A stretch of DNA of 64,000 nucleotides from Dryococelus australis (lineage: Eukaryota; Arthropoda; Insecta; Phasmatodea; Phasmatidae): assembly GCA_029891345.1 (NCBI GenBank), contig CM057000.1:128873338-128937337 (forward strand). The letters run 5' to 3'. A program made the translations under genes and the position numbers. Shown one piece after another: positions 59,901 to 64,000 of the stretch. Under the pieces are notes generated by a model. That model saw nothing but the letters and a program-made list of their open reading frames with translations, was not told the DNA's origin and did not search any database. Position 1 is the first letter of the stretch. Each line of letters begins with the position of its first letter.

Positions 59901-60195
59901 TCAATTTAAATTTCTACCATTTTGTTGAATTACGTAGTTATGTTTAAAAATTAACACCTGCCAATATAACACCTTTCCTCAACAAAAAAGGATTAAAAAA
60001 ATGGTTTCTCACCTTCCTAAGTACACAGTTGACAGAGGCTATAACACTGCTGCTCTGATTGTCAACCTCAATAAGCAGCGGTATGTCTTGTCCAGGGACG
60101 TAGCCACTTGCCGGCAAAGAGAGGACCAAGGATATAGGTCCTGACTTGCAACACAAACAGCACAGAAACTTCTCTGCCTCCATCTTCACGGGATC
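26779..60195 (-). CDS. Alpha-arrestin (arrestin domain-containing protein), 3' part of gene
   Basis: Exons read on the minus strand: 60195-60013, 47396-47208, 43801-43223 and 26918-26779. The first three join in phase 0 and match the Arrestin_C half of ARRDC2/3-type proteins in order. They hold a Cys-rich FLCCLCC turn with SGPISL, a [10 protein letters not shown] strand, a KLPPLPPS motif, and an IVGTVPL strand that ends the fold. A Pro/Gln-rich tail and a PTFEQSQY...[10 protein letters not shown] end follow. Family knowledge: alpha-arrestins recruit NEDD4-type ubiquitin ligases through PPxY motifs and drive endocytosis of receptors and transporters. The Arrestin_N exons are not in the window, so this is partial at its 5' end. 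The last junction does not keep phase as drawn, so one exon or splice site is probably missing between 43223 and 26918. Confidence 0.85.
27032..27080 (+). mobile_element. MITE left end only, 'GTGAGCACTTTT' family
   Basis: TGCTGTTCATGGTGAAGTGA followed by GCACTTTTTGGAACCCTGC matches the left terminus of the family. No right terminus was found downstream. It lies about 110 bases upstream (on the minus strand) of the last arrestin exon, in the intron. Confidence 0.55.
27960..29431 (+). repeat. Interspersed repeat, copy 1, with hAT-like right end
   Basis: From about 27980 to 28575 it matches 52340-52980 in the same order. Shared words include AAGTTTATTGGTTT, ATGTTAGTGAC, TTGCTGCATCTGTACGAAT and GGAATGCCAACATAGC. 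The right end GAGGGGCTCTA (29421-29431) reads in reverse as TAGAGCCCCTC, a hAT-like terminus similar to that of the copy at 51875-53609. No left terminus was seen and no coding sequence. Confidence 0.55.
29432..30000. other. Non-coding intron sequence
   Basis: AT-rich arrestin intron sequence. Nothing recognised. Confidence 0.3.
30001..31515 (+). mobile_element. LTR-retroelement fragment with promoter and gag-like start
   Basis: GC-richer than its flanks. GTATATAAGG at about 30491 looks like a TATA box, followed by a leader and AATAAA-type words near 30828. At 31302 a frame of 70 codons opens [20 protein letters not shown], very basic and plausible as the start of a gag. It is cut off at 31516 by a hAT element. 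LTR borders and a PBS were not resolved. Confidence 0.4.
31516..32614. mobile_element. hAT-like non-autonomous element with 8-bp target duplication
   Basis: Ends TAGGGGCATGCACATTTG and, in reverse, TAGGGGCATGCAAGATTTG form an inverted pair. The flanks GCTATGAC (31508-31515) and ACTATGAT (32615-32622) agree at six of eight bases, as expected for an old hAT insertion. 1,099 bp, no transposase frame. It separates the retroelement fragment on its left from the inverted-pair region on its right. Confidence 0.7.
32623..34290 (+). mobile_element. Retroelement fragment, left arm of a large inverted pair
   Basis: Each landmark here recurs in reverse in 34735-36720. These include a tRNA-3'-like GAGATTCAAACCCCGCGCCA (32702-32721), a TATA box CTATATAAAG (32984-32993), a CAGCAGCCACCAGAGGCTGCC word (33109-33129), GGTTGGGATCGCACACCCAG (33694-33713) and a gag-like frame with SNSNFWSRA and [10 protein letters not shown] (33954-34090). 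It reads as an LTR with leader and the start of an ORF, all degenerate. Confidence 0.6.
34291..34734. other. Spacer between the inverted retroelement arms
   Basis: About 440 bases that do not pair with either arm. CA-rich on the plus strand, no coding sequence recognised. Confidence 0.5.
34754..35332 (-). CDS. Retroelement ORF, gag-like, 192 codons, probably truncated
   Basis: The longest open frame of this repeat family in the window. It is Ser/Thr/Ala-rich with a Trp-bearing segment ([13 protein letters not shown]) and a C-terminal FVPSRK motif shared with three other fragments. No zinc knuckle, protease or polymerase motifs. The ATG at 35332 follows directly on a 3 x 30-bp tandem repeat. 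It may once have been the gag of an LTR element, and nothing shows that it is expressed now. Confidence 0.35.
   Translation of the reverse strand: MPFKVSHGAKREDQRVACLAAKQPAGFVPLTANQRAKRDCASLLRSLEQPTSTAGDLATFLSSPLHTHPACHPIVCGLIKWTEEHLGISNANFWSSAVTRWHGSFCVATPRTLAAAWAEKDQLNQLYPASPHTHNISKPAAVGTSRQSPMVTSHTTSHRVDQSKGRVNRNVENFVPSRKAMCPATISNRKCQ
35334..35423. repeat. 30-bp tandem repeat, three copies
   Basis: Three adjacent units beginning (g/t)AGCGGGTTAGCTGCTGAG, nearly identical, starting at 35334, 35364 and 35394. Absent from the left arm, so it arose after the two arms separated. Confidence 0.9.
36721..37935. other. Non-coding, nothing firm
   Basis: AT-rich after 37080. A hAT-end-like AATGCCCCTA occurs at 37355-37364, but no partner end or target duplication was found. 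Confidence 0.3.
37940..38115 (-). pseudogene. BED-type zinc finger fragment of a hAT-like transposase
   Basis: The minus frame reads [20 protein letters not shown] then [10 protein letters not shown]. It has the BED finger layout C-x2-C ... [10 protein letters not shown] ... H that opens many hAT transposases. Only the finger survives. Downstream sequence has stops and no dimerisation (hATC) domain. Confidence 0.75.
38120..39127. other. Non-coding
   Basis: AT-rich arrestin intron sequence with no recognised element. Confidence 0.3.
39128..40637. mobile_element. DNA element with long 'TACCGTATTTACTGCATTGT' inverted ends
   Basis: TACCGTATTTACTGCATTGT then AAGC (39128-39151) is repeated exactly in reverse at 40614-40637, and the match extends imperfectly to about 30 bases. 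About 1.5 kb long. No transposase frame was recognised, and the interior includes a G/A-rich tract (39184-39560) and a C-rich tract (40010-40035). Superfamily not assigned. Confidence 0.65.
39184..39560. repeat. Purine-rich tract with G runs
   Basis: Nearly all A/G on the plus strand for long stretches, including a run of about 14 G near 39350-39364 and GGGGGGAGGGGGG at about 39425. Such tracts can form triplex or G-quadruplex structures. Confidence 0.8.
40638..41598. other. Non-coding, nothing recognised
   Basis: The frames near 40523-41079 have no recognisable domain and overlap the end of the inverted-repeat element, so they are not called. Confidence 0.3.
41607..42514. mobile_element. 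hAT-like non-autonomous element with perfect 8-bp duplication
   Basis: Ends TAGAGCCAAGATTTTTAGG and, in reverse, TAGAAGCAAGATTATAGGG. Flanked by TTAATTAT on both sides (41599-41606 and 42515-42522), an exact 8-bp target duplication. 908 bp. Near the right end a ~30-bp unit with TTTCGGTGTT...GTGTATT repeats two to three times (42400-42475), as subterminal repeats do. No coding. Confidence 0.85.
42523..43220. other. Non-coding intron sequence
   Basis: Lies next to the arrestin exon. No element recognised. Confidence 0.3.
43223..43801 (-). CDS. Alpha-arrestin exon: end of Arrestin_C and Pro/Gln-rich tail
   Basis: One hundred and ninety-three codons, opening phase 0 after TTGCAG and closing at TCC|GTAAGT. 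Residues 1-30 finish the arrestin fold ([14 protein letters not shown], like 'LPLVIGTIPL' in relatives). The remainder is low-complexity Pro/Gln/Gly, with five to six copies of a 13-residue unit close to [13 protein letters not shown]. Such tails are usually disordered. The exon ends STPPS just before the donor, close to where PPxY motifs begin in related proteins. Frames on the other strand are open too, but only because of the repeat. Confidence 0.85.
43265..43480 (-). repeat. 39-bp in-frame minisatellite in the arrestin exon
   Basis: About five to six head-to-tail copies of a 39-bp unit encode the 13-residue Pro/Gln/Gly repeat. The units nearest 43300-43400 are almost identical, while those at the upstream (high-coordinate) end have diverged (for example PEQLGFQ). 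This suggests recent expansion from the low-coordinate side. Because 39 is a multiple of three, copy changes keep the reading frame. Confidence 0.9.
43802..45450. other. Arrestin intron, no gene; (CA)-rich tract at 45199-45270
   Basis: Includes T runs near 44743-44763 and an imperfect CA/GCACAC tract at 45199-45270. The frames on both strands over that tract are low complexity and are not called. Confidence 0.35.
45745..46000 (+). repeat. 38-bp minisatellite made of a SINE/tRNA A-box unit
   Basis: Six full units start at 45745, 45783, 45821, 45859, 45897 and 45935, with a worn seventh from 45973. The unit contains GTGGCCCAGTGACTAGAGCG, which fits the 5' half of a tRNA (A-box TRGYNNARNGG). 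The outer copies keep the more tRNA-like GTGCTCAGTGGTTAGA. Just upstream, GGAGCCACAGTGGCTCAATG (45711-45730) is another diverged unit. The inner units are almost identical. Confidence 0.92.
46119..46250 (+). mobile_element. hAT-like left end fragment
   Basis: TAGGGATGGGCAGATACC at 46119 is a typical hAT terminus. No matching right end was found. The rest to 47200 is AT-rich and non-coding. Confidence 0.4.
46251..47207. other. Non-coding arrestin intron sequence
   Basis: Nothing recognised beyond the hAT end on its left. Confidence 0.3.
47208..47396 (-). CDS. Alpha-arrestin exon: middle of Arrestin_C domain
   Basis: Sixty-three codons, phase 0, TTTCAG acceptor and AAG|GTGGGT donor on the minus strand. 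It contains a Lys-rich strand, the [21 protein letters not shown] stretch and the ending [10 protein letters not shown]. In ARRDC3 the same position holds the conserved G-x-x-x-x-W ... IPP-x-x-PS pattern before an 'I-x-V-x-Y' strand. It lies 12.6 kb from the upstream exon; that intron holds several transposons. Confidence 0.88.
47476..47701. mobile_element. MITE, 'GTGAGCACTTTT' family, short form, copy 4
   Basis: Left GACTGTTCACAGTAAAGTGA, right AAAGTGCTCACTTTTCCAAA then AATAGCC. TA flanks both ends (47474-47475 and 47702-47703). 226 bp. It lies about 80 bases upstream (minus sense) of the arrestin exon at 47396. Confidence 0.78.
47704..49615. other. Non-coding arrestin intron
   Basis: AT-rich. 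The 85-codon frame at 49341-49598 matches no domain and is not called. Confidence 0.3.
49616..50970 (-). mobile_element. Tigger/pogo element, internally deleted, copy 2 (inverted)
   Basis: Left CTATAGTCAACTCTTGATTA then TCC, right (reversed) CAATAGACTCGATTATCTGC. TA follows the right end. It carries the same 5' flank and transposase start as the copy at 20472, in opposite orientation. Both copies end with the same 3' block (ATGTCAAGGATAGGCTAGGT) and both lack the catalytic region. Confidence 0.78.
50113..50553 (-). pseudogene. Tigger/pogo transposase N-terminus, broken, copy 2
   Basis: An ATG at 50553 (minus) opens [20 protein letters not shown] and [14 protein letters not shown] before a stop. 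The frame resumes with [18 protein letters not shown]. These are the HTH and CENP-B-type domains as in copy 1. This copy is open further at its N-terminus than copy 1 and so helps to date the mutations. Confidence 0.85.
50971..51866. other. Non-coding; GC-richer stretch 51050-51420
   Basis: Both strands have short frames in the GC-richer stretch but no domain is recognised, so no gene is called. Confidence 0.25.
51875..53609. mobile_element. hAT-like non-autonomous element with 8-bp target duplication
   Basis: Left TAGGGACCCCTGAGAATG and right, in reverse, TAGGGACCCCTGAAATTGG. Flanks CCTTTATA (51867-51874) and CCTATATA (53610-53617) agree at seven of eight bases. 1,735 bp and non-coding. Its core (about 52300-52990) is the repeat also found at 27960 and 57340. 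Confidence 0.82.
53653..53678 (+). repeat. Poly(A) run of 26
   Basis: An uninterrupted A run 36 bases past the hAT target duplication. It could be a retroposon tail, but no body is recognised. Confidence 0.9.
53800..54840 (+). mobile_element. Retroelement fragment of the FVPSRK family
   Basis: GC-richer than its flanks. The segment ATTTGGTATAGCTAACCC (about 54390) matches the reverse copy near 56390. Just before 54689 a frame gives [10 protein letters not shown]...[13 protein letters not shown]...PVLYTGRAP and stops, matching the ends at 11.5, 34.8 and 56.2 kb. The left part (53830-54330) may be LTR or leader. No polymerase sequence. Confidence 0.5.
54841..56110. other. Non-coding arrestin intron
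   Basis: AT-rich, no recognised element. Confidence 0.3.
56119..57150 (-). mobile_element. LTR-retroelement fragment of the FVPSRK family, reversed
   Basis: Read on the minus strand: a TATA box CAGTATAAATAT (about 57043-57032), a leader, a poly(A)-type region near 56560-56530, then TTTGGTATAGCAAACGCC and a short frame ending [12 protein letters not shown]...[12 protein letters not shown] at a stop (56121-56119). LTR-to-ORF order is the same as at 53.8 kb. About 15 G at 57060-57075 interrupt the promoter side. Confidence 0.55.
57340..58060 (-). repeat. Interspersed repeat, copy 3, reversed
   Basis: Reverse complement matches 52290-52990 and 27970-28575. It shares ATGCCAACCTAGC at its low end, TGCTACATCTGTATGAAT with a (GT)n, and AAGTTTAAGTTTGTTTG near the high end. 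Non-coding. Terminal repeats like those of the copy at 51875 were not found. Confidence 0.65.
58387..59046. mobile_element. hAT-like MITE with perfect 8-bp target duplication
   Basis: Ends TAGAGCCAAGATTAATGG and, in reverse, TAGGGGCAAGATTTTG. AATATTGC flanks both sides (58379-58386 and 59047-59054). 660 bp. Subterminal ~30-bp units (CACCGCCAAACAC) repeat three times at 58450-58515. Same family as the element at 41607-42514, in opposite orientation. No coding. Confidence 0.87.
59055..60012. other. Non-coding arrestin intron
   Basis: No element recognised up to the donor at 60011-60012. Confidence 0.3.
60013..60195 (-). CDS. Alpha-arrestin exon: start of Arrestin_C domain
   Basis: Sixty-one codons, phase 0 at both ends, between a TTGCAG acceptor and an AAG|GTGAGA donor (minus strand). 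It reads [16 protein letters not shown], then [19 protein letters not shown], then IEVDNQSSS. This is the hallmark of the hinge and first strands of the Arrestin_C domain in ARRDC proteins, where a CCxxC-rich turn precedes SGPIS and the GYxPGE strand. No exon with the Arrestin_N signature was seen between here and the right edge. Confidence 0.88.
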
Positions 60196-60253
60196 CTGCA
60201 ATCAGCACATTATCACACATGTAAACAATGTTTGTTAAATACTTTATGTTATA

Positions 60254-60330
60254 GGATATTCATGCTAAGTGAGCACTTTTGAAGCCCTAGTTACATTTTT
60301 ATTCCAGCCATCTTTTATTCTTTAACAATA
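60254..60330 (+). mobile_element. MITE left end only, 'GTGAGCACTTTT' family
   Basis: GGATATTCATGCTAAGTGAG then CACTTTTGAAGCCCTAGTTAC, followed by interior words shared with the copies at 6229 and 47476. The right terminus was not found. It starts about 60 bases upstream (minus sense) of the arrestin exon acceptor. Confidence 0.55.
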
Positions 60331-60860
60331 TTTTAAAATAAATATTGCCATGTAAGTAATAAACAGTGTGATGATTCCACAGATTTTCTGACATTTAACC
60401 AAACTTTTCCAGATATCCTGTTACTTTTACTAAACTACCTCTCTAAAGGCCAGAAACAAATTCACAATTAAAAAAAACTACATGGCATACAATGTAGCAC
60501 TTCGTTGAGAACTACACGAGCTCAAATTGTTATTTCACTTAGTATTTCCTTTGAAAAATCAAAATCAATCACCTAAAATCACACTTTCCATTATGTCAAT
60601 GTCTGCTGTGTAAATTAAAAAATTCAGACACAAATATGTGTAATAACTGCTGGCAACAAAATTTTCTGCGTTTTAAAATCTTTTTACAAAGGTGTAAAAA
60701 TGCATTGTATGATTCACAAGATAAAATGCAGCAAAAGTTGTGTTAAATAATGTATTTAACACAAGACTAAATATTGTTATCAATTCTTTGACCTCGCATA
60801 AATTACCCCGCTATTTCCTATAATTTTTCCAGAAATGTAAAATTCCTCAACTTTTTCTAT
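60331..60860. other. Non-coding
   Basis: AT-rich, nothing recognised. Confidence 0.3.
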
Positions 60861-60864
60861 TTTA

Positions 60865-61281
60865 CTATGTTGTTCCCGATACTAGCCACGCTGACATTAA
60901 ACCTTGGGAGTTTTTATGGAAATTTGTATACATTTTCGTCCCTAATGCCTTCATGGACTTGCCAGATTGGGACATAAGTGTTGCATAGTAGAAGAAATAT
61001 GTGACAGCATGTGGGCGACCCCAGTGCACAACCTTGCCAGTGAAGCAAATCTGCATCTGAAACGGAAGCTTTCGAAGAGCAACACGTACCAAACTATGAA
61101 ATTTGACAGCTGAAGCCTCATCCAGGTCCATTGTGGATGTAACGACAATAGTCCACGAGCAGTGCACAGCCAACTGACTGAGCAAATTCCAAGGAATCCA
61201 CATACAGTAATGTTCTCTCCTCCAACAACATTGACACTCAACTTTTGCATTACTGTGATGTCCGAAAACTAGGCCACCCAA
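60865..61281 (-). other. Unrecognised 138-codon open frame
   Basis: Open on the minus strand in otherwise stop-rich DNA, and richer in GC than its surroundings. It reads like protein (VKFHSLVRVALRKLPFQMQI, CFTGKVVHWGRPHAVTYFFY), with several Cys and Trp near the N-terminus. No family was recognised. It may be a retrocopy, a fragment of a decayed gene or an exon of a nested gene. A second minus frame at 62040-61798 (RALQFLCPIFNTCCQCEHLH) could belong with it. No convincing splice sites border either. It lies 5' of the arrestin exon at 60195, inside the inferred arrestin intron. Confidence 0.2.
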
Positions 61282-61797
61282 AATATAGTCACAAGGTTAG
61301 CTGTAGTTTGCCAGGAATGACATTGGTATACTAACCTTGCACTCGGGACTTAACATGCCTCCCCCTCCCATATTTCAGCAAAGGATTTTGCCAGTGTAAA
61401 AGCTTCAGTGAGAGGCACTGGAATGTCTACAGTAGATATAAAAGTAAAACAGGTATCACTTCTATATACAACAGCTTGGAGCTGCCCGCAGCAAATGTCG
61501 TCTCAAGTCATAGCTCACTCGTATTTCGTACAGTTTTGCACAAGCAATTTCTTTATTCTTTTCTCGATTGTATTACGTAATTACGGTTTTACTTCACATG
61601 TGTTCTGTTGCAACATTTCTTTTTACCCCCTACTCGATAGCACTATACAGGATAATTATTCATTGTTACCAACAAACAGTACAGTAGCAATACTTAAAGT
61701 AAGGATGCAAAAATCATTTTAACTCAAACCCCGCAACACTTAATAACATTGTATCCTGACAAAAGTACAATCTGTGCACTCCTACACTGTGTTACAT

Positions 61798-62030
61798 TTA
61801 CAAAGACTCTTTCTTGACAGACAGAACTACCAACTTCATAATGGAGTCACTAAGTACTCCATTCACAGTGCCTGTGATCAGCTGATTCATAACATGTTTG
61901 TGTAGGTGTTCACATTGGCAACACGTGTTGAAAATAGGGCACAGAAACTGCAGTGCTCTGGCCCACTTTGCCCGATGCGAGCAAGAATCCAGCGAACTCT
62001 GCACGTGACCAATGCCATGTTGGCTACTAT
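61798..62030 (-). other. Unrecognised open frame, possible partner of the 60865 frame
   Basis: About 75 codons without a stop on the minus strand, with a Cys-rich CCQCEHLHKHV segment. It ends at TAA (61798). GC-richer, and a CACGTGACCAAT sequence (E-box plus CCAAT, plus strand) lies at 62003-62014, so this could be promoter or 5' exon sequence. No family recognised. Confidence 0.15.
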
Positions 62031-62040
62031 GTGGTTACTA

Positions 62041-64000
62041 CGTTCTCACGAGTGTCTACGTTTTTCATTTTATTCCTTTAAATCTTTTTTAAACAGTGAC
62101 TTCGTACAACGGATTACTATATTATTTCCCGTGGAGTGCTGTTTCCTGTGTATTATTAATATCTCATAATTTTCTTATGACGGCAGTGACCCAGCAACAT
62201 GTTTTTTTGCTCATGTGCTGTGATTGCGATGTGATGAAAGTTTCCTGCATGAATCACGTAGTACATAATGTGCACATACACATATTTACAATCAAAAAGT
62301 TTTTTTTACATGTTACTGAAGTGACCGTTACTTGAAGCACGCAAAATGATAGGTGTATTTTCGACCACTATCACATTTTATATAACGTAAATAGTTGGGT
62401 TTTGATTTCGGCAGTCTCAGGTAATATGTGCTAACTTCATACATAGTTTACCTATTTTTGATTTGTATTCACTGGGTGTAATTACACGAGGCCAAATTAA
62501 TTCTGTAGGCTTATCCACCTTTGTGCCTAACATCACGTGATATTTATTTATGCACGCTTATGTCCAGAATTTTTTAGATTTTATTATTTTGAGTACAATT
62601 ACAAAATGTTTCTGTTGCCTAATGTATGTCAGTGTGTGTATTACGGTATCAGATTTACAACTTTCAGTCTAAGTTTTAGCTTGAATATGTTAACTAAAGT
62701 ACATGAAAGTAATAACACCACATATTTTTAAAAATGTTATTTAATTATAGTTTATGTGAATTGTCACTTCTTGAGTCTATAGCAAAAATAAGTCAAGTTA
62801 TTTGTAAACACTGTGTACTCTTAGAGTTATTTTGTACTTTCTTGTGTGCAAAACTATTTTTTAAATATGCAAGGTGCGTTCAGATGTGAGTATAGAGTTA
62901 TTTCATTTTGGCCATGTGTACGCATTTGTAATGACTATTACGTCAAATATAAAATAAACTATGAATTTTTGGCACCGATTATTATAGGCTGAACTTTAAG
63001 CTTTGCCACCTTTCTAAGAGTGTTACAGCAACAGTAAACCTGTAACTTATTTTAATGTGTCGCACAATAACACAGGTATAAAGTACCAAATATTTTCTTC
63101 TGTCAGGATACAAACATATACATTTTGTGGGTGATTCATATACAAATAAACTCTTAACTTTAAAATGTAACAAAATAATAAAACATCACTATTATAAAGA
63201 AAAAACAAAGTTTAAAAATATAACATTGGCAATTGTGTAAGCTAAAATTTGCAGCTAACAGGAAAGCATTCTATGGATAAAAAAAATAAAGATGAAACAA
63301 ATAATGATAACAAATAAACCCACCTCCAACCAAGTTTTCATCCTCTTTCCATGTTTACCAGCAAAAGATAACATATATTCAATTTTCTATGTTTATGAAT
63401 CCCATAAAATACCTCATTCAGTTAATTCTGAATTAAGTAATACTCTCTGCAATCTGTGTTCAGAAAAAATTTAAGATCTCTATGTTGTGTATCTTTTAAC
63501 AAATTTGAATGTGGGAAATTGTCGTTAAAAATATTAACTGAAATTATTTAGCACATGCATACACCATTGGACTAGATAACATTTTAATTTACTGCTATAA
63601 CCATTCAAAAATAGTTTCTGCAAATGCACATTTTGGATTTTGCAGTTTCTGCGGCATTAGAAAAGTTCATTCTCTCCGAAACAAGTTTGCTGTATATATA
63701 TATATAAAACATCACAGTCCCTCGTAATGTCAACAACTGACAAACAGCATGGCTTCCACGTGTCAGAACAGTTGAGGCGGAGGGATACATAAGCAGAGCA
63801 ACAACACTGGTACTACTTTAGTAGAACTGTCAAAAAAACTGCCTTTGTAAATGAAGCAGAGTATCAACTATGTAGGTAGTTAAGTTTTGGCAAAGTTGTG
63901 CATTATGCACAAAAAAATTGCCAATGAAAAATGTAACTCTTGCAGGCAGGTAGGAATATAGCCTGTAATGACTCCGGACTGCTCCTACATTGAACGTAGA
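62041..64000. other. Non-coding to the right edge
   Basis: AT-rich, no exon of the Arrestin_N domain and no transposon ends recognised on either strand. Confidence 0.35.

Overview
The window reads as a repeat-rich invertebrate, most likely insect, nuclear genome. It is AT-rich, genes are split by introns of 3 to 17 kb with GT...AG borders, and most of the rest is decayed transposons. A large-genome hemimetabolous insect would fit (stick insect, cockroach/termite or orthopteroid type), but nothing here fixes the species. No bacterial-style operons, rRNA genes, intact tRNA genes or CRISPR arrays were seen.

Two host genes are supported. The first is on the plus strand (3659-12778). Three phase-0 exons join into a protein of about 278 residues: a very basic N-terminus followed by a C-terminal TIR domain. 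The segment after the TIR core resembles the vertebrate TICAM (TRIF/TRAM) adaptors, which the usual fly model of Toll signalling lacks. It is the most interesting coding content here. The second is on the minus strand (60195 down to 26779): the 3' portion of an alpha-arrestin (ARRDC family) gene. Three phase-0 exons carry the Arrestin_C region and a Pro/Gln-rich tail with an in-frame 39-bp minisatellite, and a last exon ends in the insect-type C-terminus. Its Arrestin_N exons lie beyond the right edge. The two genes converge, and the roughly 14 kb between their stop codons holds decayed transposons plus probable long 3' UTRs.

The rest is a transposon graveyard. DNA elements: a Tc1/mariner transposase tail (2.3-2.6 kb), a piggyBac transposase relic (17.9-19.4 kb), two deleted Tigger/pogo copies in opposite orientation (20.5-22.3 and 49.6-51.0 kb), at least four non-autonomous hAT-like elements with 8-bp target duplications (31.5, 41.6, 51.9 and 58.4 kb), a BED zinc finger fragment (38.0 kb), a TA-flanked MITE family (6.2, 14.2, 15.5 and 47.5 kb, plus single ends), a nested element at 15.1-16.0 kb and a 1.5-kb inverted-repeat element at 39.1-40.6 kb. 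Retroelements: Ty3/gypsy-like pol and gag debris (8.7-11.6 and 19.6-20.0 kb), LTR/gag-like fragments at 30.0-31.5, 53.8-54.8 and 56.1-57.2 kb, and a roughly 4-kb inverted pair of related fragments at 32.6-36.7 kb. tRNA-derived SINE pieces occur at 3.9-4.4, 6.6 and 13.3 kb. A 38-bp satellite at 45.7-46.0 kb appears to be built from a SINE/tRNA A-box.

Coordinates of exon borders come from reading splice sites and phase by eye. Transposon borders are best where a target duplication is cited. No alignment or database search was run.
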